20,064 nucleotides of DNA from Nemertoderma westbladi. Lineage: Eukaryota > Xenacoelomorpha > Nemertodermatida > Nemertodermatidae. Location of the stretch: positions 1 through 20,064 of the forward strand of contig JAUCBJ010001274.1 of the NCBI GenBank assembly GCA_032718475.1, written 5' to 3'. A program made the position numbers and the translations under genes. Positions 7,597-14,291 of the stretch are shown piece after piece. Position 1 is the first letter of the stretch; each line of letters opens with the position of its first letter. The notes under the pieces were generated by a model. The model did not search any database. It was not told the DNA's origin and worked only from the letters and a program-made list of their open reading frames with translations.

Positions 7597-9047
7597 TACT
7601 CCACTGGCATGATTGGTCTTGATGCTCCTAGCTGCAATCTTGATTTCAGCAAAGAAGATGTCACCAATGGGGATATCTATCTGTGAGCACAGACTCGGAT
7701 AGATAGATAAATATAATTTATTGACAATTAATATGATTTATATAGTGCGCAAAACTTGAACTACACACAAAATCACAAAAACAAATAAATAGAATTTATT
7801 GACAATTAATATGATTTATATAGTGCGCAAAACTTGAACTACACACAAAATCACAAAAACAAAAACAAAAATAACTGTCCAGATATACATGATGTACCTC
7901 AAAGTTATCAGGCAGTGCCCTGTCATTGTTTAGAAGCATCTCAAAATGGTCTTTCCAACCTCTTTACCTTGGTAGTTGGTTGGCTTTTCCTCTCAGTAAG
8001 CAGGTTTATTGATTTCCATGCCTGGGCTGATTGCCTGCTATCATCCACATTGTTAATGGCATCAACCTGCTTATTGATAAGCTCCTTCAGATTATCAGAG
8101 TGCTGCCTGATAAGGGACCTAAATGCAGCCTTACCTGCATCCTTGGCTGTCCTCGTGTTCCCGAGTCGGCTGGACTTATTTCGCCTTATATAGGTCATTT
8201 CGGCACTTCTGAATTCTGTGGTCAGTCCAGGGGGGCCTTTTCCTGTTTGGAGGGTACAAGAACTGTTTCTGCAGCTGCTACCTTAACAGCTTCTGTGAAG
8301 GCAGTATCCCTCGCAGTGATCTGTTGCCTCAGAGGCGAAAACCTCGTGCCTGTTGCTCAGCTTTAGTGTGAAGCTGGATCTCAAACTGGGTTCTTGCAAC
8401 AGAGAGGATCTACAGTCATGCCGTGGAAAGGCAGATTTGTAATTCTGCTAGCGCTCAGAATAAGTGTTACCTATACGAAACAGAATGTGGTCTATCTGGG
8501 ACTTGTGGCCACTAGATCCATTGTGAGTCCATAGCGTTCCAGTTCGCTTCTTGAACTTAGTTTCCGACGAAAACTGTCCATTTCCAGAGATGAAATCCTG
8601 AAGATGGATTGAATTTCTGTTAGCACTATTGCTATAGACCCAGGGCGATGTGGATGAGTGATGCAGACTTGCATTAAGGTCTTCCAGGAATGTTAAGAAT
8701 GCATGCTGATCCACTCCACCAGTAGCTGCTTGTAGATTGTGGTATAAATTTTCCACCTCCTCTACTGGGGCAACACTAGTTGGAGAGTAGCACACAATCA
8801 GAACCACCTTAGTAAACTTCTTTGTAAGTCTTCCTAAACATGATAAGTGGCAACGGATGATGCGGTTAAAGATTTGGTCTATTTTGTCCAATGCTGCATG
8901 TGAGTTGGATACATCAATAGAACAATTCCACCATTGCCACTATCGTCAGCTGATGCGAGGTCTAGTTGCTAACCGCCCCCATGTCCTTAATTAGAACTTC
9001 ATTAGTCTGTCCAGTCTGCATTCGGTGCACTTGATTATTCCTATGCT
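7597..9047 (-). mobile_element. LINE fragment, 5' half (endonuclease to start of RT), minus strand
   Basis: Read on the minus strand this matches the plus LINE from about 4912 (GCACCGAATGCAGACTGG) to about 6247. The longest open part, 8448-8891, carries LIVCYSPTS, then EDLNASL where the plus copy has GDFNASL, then HKSQIDHILF. The change of the GDFN motif would harm the endonuclease. A further inter-domain part is open at 7941-8198. The element is 5' truncated near 9036, beside the right CCAATTATT. At 7597 it abuts the plus-strand copy in opposite orientation. It is interrupted by an insertion at about 7700-7885. Confidence 0.85.
7700..7885. mobile_element. Short AT-rich insertion with a 78-bp tandem duplication
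   Basis: This segment is absent from the other LINE copy at the matching point (6140-6155) and splits the minus-strand LINE. It holds two nearly identical 78-bp units starting at 7715 and 7793 (AATTTATTGACAATTAATAT..., including TTTATATAGTGCGCAAAAC). GATA repeats lie on one side and A/C-rich repeats on the other. No open frame is present. It is probably a small non-autonomous element or a locally duplicated filler. Confidence 0.65.
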
Positions 9048-9120
9048 CCAATTATTAAGAACTTTTGAATTTTCCTGACTATACAAATAGTAGTATTAAT
9101 TTTTATTAGGCAGAATTTCT
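9048..9120. repeat. Right half of the split dispersed repeat, with right target-site duplication
   Basis: It begins with CCAATTATT (9048-9056) and then aligns with 10163-10240 through TTCCTGACTATAC, AGTATTAAT-like and TAGGCA-AATTTCTT blocks. With 3082-3179 it reconstitutes the order seen without interruption at 10072-10240. Confidence 0.7.
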
Positions 9121-9139
9121 TGCGTGACAGGCAGACAGG

Positions 9140-9215
9140 ACAATTGCCCCCCAGACAATTGCCCCTCCGATAATTGCCCTCCAATGACACTTACCCACCA
9201 AACAGAATTGCCCCC
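9140..9215. repeat. Short tandem repeat of AATTGCCCC motif
   Basis: AATTGCCC recurs at 9142, 9157, 9172 and 9206; the first three are 15 bp apart. Similar runs are common in invertebrate repeat families. No gene is seen. Confidence 0.7.
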
Positions 9216-9749
9216 GGGAAAATCGTAAAATGAATAAGGTCGTTCCTAACTAGCCTGTCGCATCATTATCGCATTCGATTCGCAAGAACATTAATTCAGT
9301 GAGTAGCGCCGCATTGCTCACCGCCCGAAACTGTGCCTTTTATTAATTGAAAAACTCGTTCCTTGAACCATGCTATAAATATGTAGCGCCATCTAGTGGC
9401 ACGCAATATAATTTTGCAATATCAGGTAGTAGGTCAATGTCTGTGTATCATTTGGGCTCCGCTCCCATGCAGGATCGGTTCCCTAAATCATGTCATTATG
9501 TATTGTATATGCCAGCAGCAGCAGCGTTAGGCCGGAACCTTCTAGAAACTGTTGCACTGCTGAGTATAGTCAAAAATATACTCGAGCTACTCGACACCAT
9601 TGCATGTCTCATTCATTGCGCTCGTCCTGTACATATCGATCATCATACAAACGTGTAGCTTACAACATCAAACTATCAGAACTGAACAAAATTTGGTATA
9701 TTCTGTTCAATAATATTCGAAGCAATACATCAAAAAGTTTTGACAAAAT
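9216..9749. other. No confident gene
   Basis: Open frames of about 100 codons on the plus strand (9347-9658, 9490-9810) lack recognisable features, and the first opens at a non-ATG codon. I see no repeats or RNA genes. Confidence 0.4.
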
Positions 9750-9755
9750 ACTCAC

Positions 9756-9844
9756 CCCCGCCTATAAAGGCTGGTTCATTATCATAAATACCAATATTGG
9801 AGTTGTATGAATAACTTTTAGCCATTCTTGGGATTTTAGTCTAC
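9756..9844 (-). CDS. Possible first coding exon of a minus-strand gene
   Basis: On the minus strand a good acceptor (TTCTTTGTTTTGCAG, AG at 9845-9846) precedes 19 bases and then an ATG at 9825-9823 in strong context (A at -3, G at +4). The frame gives MAKSYSYNSNIGIYDNEPAF and three more residues. It then meets a strong donor, GGGG|GTGAGT, with the GT at 9755-9754. The exon would hold 23 codons plus one base. No matching downstream exon was found, and a LINE-rich region lies in that direction. The three signals together are unusual, but chance cannot be excluded. Confidence 0.3.
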
Positions 9845-9849
9845 CTGCA

Positions 9850-10071
9850 AAACAAAGAACCCAAATAATAATAACGTTGTATATTAGTAGTCTACTATGT
9901 TCGCCAAGAAGATACCTGATTATGCCAAGAAGGTATCTGATTGGCTGGTATGGTGGAATGAAATAGTAAGTGATGACGTTTGTTTAATCCTTTAAGTTAT
10001 GAATGAACGAACATCCCATATGTCATGGGAGGTATAATAATGTTGATAAAGTACAAAAGAAACGGTGATCT
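9850..10071. other. Non-coding stretch with a short direct repeat
   Basis: CCAAGAAG-x-TA(C/T)CTGATT occurs twice near 9904-9945, the second copy running into a CCAAT-type motif (TGATTGGCTGG). CCCAT-ATGTC-ATGGG forms a small hairpin near 10016-10030. No gene is seen. Confidence 0.4.
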
Positions 10072-10240
10072 TTGCATGACGATGACTCACAGCCGCTTGT
10101 ATATAAGACACGGTGAAGGGTTCGGGAAATTAAATGTGCTAAATAAAATTTTTTTTTTGTTACCAATTATTTGTTAAATGCTTTTAGATCTTCCTGACTA
10201 TACTAATAATAATATTAATACTTAGTAGGCATAATTTCTT
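10072..10240. repeat. Uninterrupted copy of the dispersed repeat (empty LINE target)
   Basis: This segment matches both flanks of the LINE locus in order and without a gap at CCAATTATT (10163-10171). It serves as a natural paralogous empty site. It has a poly(T) run and no open frame. Confidence 0.7.
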
Positions 10241-10721
10241 ATGATAAATTTTTAAAAAATAAAATAATTTTTTTTGCTTGCTTTGCTCAGAAAGTCCACA
10301 AATTATTGATGATTGTTCAGGGATTGAATGGTAAAATCCAATGCTAACATTAAAATTAGACACGCTAGGTTTAAAATAAGTAAATTGGCAAGTTTATAAT
10401 AAATATTAGGGACTACATTAAAATAAATAAAATGGGGCTTGTTATTTTCGGGTAAGATCCGAAAGCATTGCCATTGGCCATTGACGACAGTCCAATGTGT
10501 GGTAAATATAGGAACAATGATCTGAGCAATACTGACAAATTTAACCGATCTTTCGTGAAATGGTTGCGTGTTTTTGCATAACTTATGGTGGAAGCCCTGC
10601 TAGGTTGTGCGCGTCAGTATATGCCTGTTCTTCTGACACGGTTACTTTAAGGTGCTCGTTTTGAAGGCTGGTCCATTGGAATTCCAGGCGATTCCAGGCG
10701 TTTTCCGGAATTCCCATTGAA
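10241..10721. other. No gene seen
   Basis: This is AT-rich single-copy-looking sequence with no convincing open frame. Near 10678-10716 it has a repeated ATTCCAGGCG and flanking GGAATTCC motifs just before the minisatellite. Confidence 0.4.
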
Positions 10722-10931
10722 GTAGGGTGTCTGAAGTCGGGCGGCTGATGTAAGGCGGTTAAAGTAGGGTGGCTGATGTCGGGCGGCTGATGTAGGGTGG
10801 TTGAAGTAGGTTGGCTGATGTCGGGCGGCTGATGTAGGGCAGTTGAAGTAGGGTGGCTGATGTCGGGTGGCTGATGTAGGGTTGTTGAAGTAGGGTGACT
10901 GATGTCGGACGGCTGATATAGGGCGGTCTAC
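10722..10931. repeat. 14-bp minisatellite in a 42-bp higher-order array (5 x 3 units)
   Basis: Fifteen 14-bp units follow one another, and every third unit is alike: GTAGGGTGGCTGAT, GTCGGGCGGCTGAT, GTAGGGTGGTTGAA. The 42-bp trimer repeats five times. Because 42 is a multiple of 3, a minus-strand frame (10647-10946) stays open with a 14-residue repeat containing RHQPPYFN. Openness is a result of the period, and I do not call a gene. Confidence 0.9.
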
Positions 10932-11583
10932 CTGTATCAAGAACACAGCTTATTGCAGATGGTGTTGATTAGAGGCATTTGGCAAAGGGGTTTACGGTTT
11001 CGGTGTTCATAGTTGTTGCATCTGCAGGTTGTTTTGTAACCAGTGAATGATAGCCAGTTTCGTTTCTTTGGCCTAAGAAGTTGATGAATGAGACTCGAGT
11101 TGCTTCATTTCAATCGGAGCAATCTTTGGTTTATGATCGGCAAACAATAGCCATGGGTTGCTCTCAGATAAATTAACCTGTTAATCAATTCTTCATCTTC
11201 GTACGTCTCTTCGTTTTGCCTTTATTAGCTTCTTATACTATTTCCGCAGATTCCAGTAATTTGAATAAATTTTATATAATTTATTCAAAAATTTAAATAA
11301 ATTTTAATAAAAAATAAATGTAGAAATACAGTGAACCAACATTTCAAAAATGTATGTTAATGGACCTATTCTAGTACTTGTGGAAGAACCTTGTATGTGT
11401 ACCTACTGTACAGTACCAGATGTACCAGATTAGATTAATAATAAACCTGACCTGACCTGTTACTGTATAAACAGACCGTCTTTGTATTATAGTCACTTTA
11501 GCAAAATAAATGATATATTGGATAGATACAATTGCTAACTGTATGATATATCGTCACGTTCATGTTTACTGGTAATATTGGCA
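10932..11583. other. Upstream region of the Kelch-like gene
   Basis: No gene is visible. A perfect inverted repeat with 11-bp arms, TTGAATAAATT and AATTTATTCAA, lies at 11261-11288. The AT-rich stretch before 11584 has several TATA-like runs (for example GATATATTGG near 11512), but none can be singled out as the promoter. Whether an upstream non-coding exon exists is not clear. Confidence 0.4.
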
Positions 11584-13335
11584 ATGGCTTTGAATATCCA
11601 GGACTCTATTCCTCAGAAACACTCTTGGATTGTCAAGTATTCTATACGAGAGGAAAATGAACAATCGATAAGGGAGTTCAGACTGCCAGAGTGTATGTGC
11701 GATGTGGTGATAATCGTAAATAATTACCGAATATATGCTCATAGAGTGATTCTGGTGGCGATGACTGACTACTTCCGGGCCATGTTCACCAATAACTTTA
11801 TAGAATCACAAAAAAAAGAGGTTGAACTCCATGGCATAGATAAGAGCACAATGGAGCAACTGATAATCTTTGCCTACACATCGGATATAACTGTAGAGGA
11901 AAATAATGTAGAAGATCTGCTGCGAGCTGCCTGTATGTTCCAAGTGACTGCGGTGAAGGACTTATGCTGCGAGTTTCTAAAAAACCAACTGGACTCAGAA
12001 AACTGTATTGGTATAAGTTCATTTGCAAAAACCTATAGCTGCATGGACCTGGTGCGTGATGCTGATGAATTTAAGCACAACCATTTCCTGGCAGTAATGA
12101 AGTCCGAGGAGTTTCTTATGTTACCGACAGAGCAGCTCAAAACTATTGTTAGCTGTGATGAGCTGAATGTTTATTCTGAGGCCCAGGTCTTCACTGCTGT
12201 AATGAATTGGGTTAGGTTCAATATTGAGGAACGGTGTTGCTTACTTTTGCAGTTATTTCAACACATACGACTGCCACTACTCAGTATGGAGTTCCTAGTT
12301 ATGAAGGTGTGGGCTGACCCCCTGATTCAAAGAGATGCTGGGTGTCGGGATATTGTAGAGCTGGTATTCAGGCAATGGGAGGGCCGTTACACGCAGGGGG
12401 TGCAGCCCCGCAAACCTTCACCTTGTCAGGAAGTTATGCTCGCCATCGGAGGGATATTCATTAACAAAGAGATGGACTCATCCATAGAGCGATATGATCC
12501 GAAGTCGAACGAGTGGCAAAAGGTATCAAATCTTTTTCAACCCCGCTTTGAGATGAGAGTCGCATTTCTCGGGGGTTTTCTCTATGCAGTAGGAGGCACT
12601 GATTTCAATGGTAGATTTCTGAGAAGCATGGAGCGATACAACCTGAACAATGACCAATGGCACAATGATGTTGCTGCAATGAACACCAGTCGGGTCAACT
12701 TCGGTGTTGCTGTAATGGAGGGGTTCCTGTATGCCATAGGAGGAGTGAATAAAGATAATGACGACAACGATTACATTATTGTACATAAAACTGTGGAGCG
12801 ATATGACCCAATTTATAACCATTGGACGCCCGTCATGGCCATGAAGCGTCCAAGACGAGCATTTGCAGTGGCTGTACTCGATGGTTGTCTATATGCTATG
12901 GGTGGCTTTAATCATCATTATGATGGGTTCATGAATTCAGTCGAAAAGTACGACCCAAGAACTTGTAAATGGGTCCAAGTTGCCGCTATGAACACACACC
13001 GAATGGACCACAGCTGCATGGTGTATAAAAAACATATATATGTGGCAGGCGGATACAGCAGCCTGCACCATAGTAGCGTTGAGCGCTACAGTCCAGCAAC
13101 CAATACCTGGGAGTTTGTCGCATCAATGATGACTACACGCAAAAGGTTTGGGTTTGTTGTTACCTCCGGAATGCTCATGGCTGTGGGTGGTTTCGATGGG
13201 AGCGAGAGCACCAACACATGTGAAGTCTACAATGTGAAAACGGATACTTGGAAACTGTGTGGTGAGATGAATGCACCGAGAGTTGGTCCTGGGGTAGTTA
13301 AATTACCCTGCAAGTGCGGGGTGCTTATTTCGTGA
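11584..13335 (+). CDS. Kelch-like (KLHL) BTB-BACK-Kelch protein, intronless
   Basis: This 583-residue protein begins at the first ATG of the frame (11584, G at -3 and +4). An earlier ATG at 11562 is out of frame. Domains in order: BTB at about 31-138, with CDVVIIV and AHRVILVAMTDYFRAMF; BACK at about 143-245, with FLKNQLDSENCIGI at its start and WVRFNIEER near 220; six Kelch blades at about 285-575. The paired glycines fall near 289, 337, 386, 440, 489 and 535, mostly 46-54 residues apart. KLHL proteins of this build homodimerise through BTB, bind Cullin-3 and present substrates held by the Kelch propeller for ubiquitination. Length is normal for the family. An Asp/Asn-rich loop (NKDNDDNDYIIVHK) lengthens the third blade. 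The whole gene is one exon, so a retrocopy origin or intron loss is possible. It is closest in feel to KLHL2/3/20-type proteins, but orthology cannot be decided here. Confidence 0.93.
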   Translation: MALNIQDSIPQKHSWIVKYSIREENEQSIREFRLPECMCDVVIIVNNYRIYAHRVILVAMTDYFRAMFTNNFIESQKKEVELHGIDKSTMEQLIIFAYTSDITVEENNVEDLLRAACMFQVTAVKDLCCEFLKNQLDSENCIGISSFAKTYSCMDLVRDADEFKHNHFLAVMKSEEFLMLPTEQLKTIVSCDELNVYSEAQVFTAVMNWVRFNIEERCCLLLQLFQHIRLPLLSMEFLVMKVWADPLIQRDAGCRDIVELVFRQWEGRYTQGVQPRKPSPCQEVMLAIGGIFINKEMDSSIERYDPKSNEWQKVSNLFQPRFEMRVAFLGGFLYAVGGTDFNGRFLRSMERYNLNNDQWHNDVAAMNTSRVNFGVAVMEGFLYAIGGVNKDNDDNDYIIVHKTVERYDPIYNHWTPVMAMKRPRRAFAVAVLDGCLYAMGGFNHHYDGFMNSVEKYDPRTCKWVQVAAMNTHRMDHSCMVYKKHIYVAGGYSSLHHSSVERYSPATNTWEFVASMMTTRKRFGFVVTSGMLMAVGGFDGSESTNTCEVYNVKTDTWKLCGEMNAPRVGPGVVKLPCKCGVLIS

Positions 13336-13393
13336 TTTTCTTCTACTAGTAATGTGAAATGTGAATATTTACAGAGGCTCATTGCGGCCAATG

Positions 13394-13430
13394 TTAAATT
13401 AAATTCAATTTCAATTCAATTTATTTTATT
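13394..13430 (-). repeat. TTGAAT-type simple tail, minus orientation
   Basis: On the minus strand this reads AATAAATTGAATTGAAATTG, like the tail of an L2/CR1-type LINE or SINE. It lies between the Kelch gene and the 48-bp array, so an old minus-strand retroposon may end here. No body could be recognised. Confidence 0.4.
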
Positions 13431-13477
13431 CACAACTTAATTAACAGTATATGTTATTATCAAAGTACAACTTCCAT

Positions 13478-14291
13478 CAACCCGAATATGCGAACTTAAA
13501 CTCGAATGGGAGTACAATTTCCGTCAACCCGAACATGCGAACCTTAAATTCGGATGGGAATGCAATTTCTGGCAACCCGAATACGCGAACCTTAAACTCG
13601 GATGGGAGTACAATTTCCGTCAACCCGAACATGCGAACCTTAAACACGGATGAGAGTGCAATTTCCGTCAACCCGAACATGCGAACCTTAAACTCGGATG
13701 GGAGTACAATTTCTGTAAACCCGAATACCGAACCTTAAACTCAGATGGGAGTACAATTTCCGTCAACCCGAACATGCGAACCTTAAACTCAGATGGGAGT
13801 ACAATTTCCGTCAACCCGAACATGCGTACCTTAAACTCGGATGGGAGTACAATTTCTTTAAACCCGAATACGCGAACCTTAAACTCAGATGGGAGTACAA
13901 TTTCCGTCAACCCGAACATGCGAACCTTAAACTCGGATGAGAGTGCAATTTCCGTCAACCCGAACATGCGAACCTTAAACTCAGATGGGAGTACAATTTC
14001 CGTCAACCTGAACATGCGTACCTTAAACTCGGATGGGAGTACAATTTCTGTAAACCCGAATACGCGAACCTTAAACTCGGATGGGAGTACAATTTCCGTC
14101 AACCTGAACATGCGAACCTTAAACTCAGATGGGAGTTCAATTTCCGTCAACCCGAACATTCGAATCTTAAACTCGGATGGGAGTACAATTTCCGTCAACC
14201 CGAACATGCGAACCTTCAACTCGGATGGGAGTACAATTTCTGTAAACCCGAATACGCGAACCATAACACCAGGTGGGAGAGCGACTTCCAC
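13478..14291 (+). repeat. 48-bp minisatellite, 17 units, encoding a 16-residue repeat
   Basis: Seventeen units of 48 bp (two of 47) run head to tail, with a core of CAACCCGAACATGCGAACC then TTAAACTCGGATGGGAGTAC. Translated in the plus frame each unit reads NPNMRTLNSDGSTISV. The frame is open from 13451, changes once because of a one-base deletion in the unit at 13717-13763, and is open again to 14493. A variant unit starting AAACCCGAATAC recurs at 13717, 13860, 14052 and 14244, which suggests a higher-order period of three to four units. The minus strand is also open for most of the length because of the period. Confidence 0.92.

Noticed and set aside
4037-9047. Twin-priming as the cause of the inverted LINE arrangement
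   Set aside because: Twin priming yields an inverted 5' part joined to a sense 3' part of one element; here both orientations contain overlapping endonuclease and RT regions, so at least two copies are involved.
9347-9810. Two plus-strand frames of about 100 codons
   Set aside because: The first opens at a non-ATG codon, neither has a recognisable motif, and their composition looks like random translation.
10647-10946. 99-codon minus-strand frame with a 14-residue repeat
   Set aside because: Its openness follows from the 42-bp period of the minisatellite; no start context, domain or flanking gene signals were seen.
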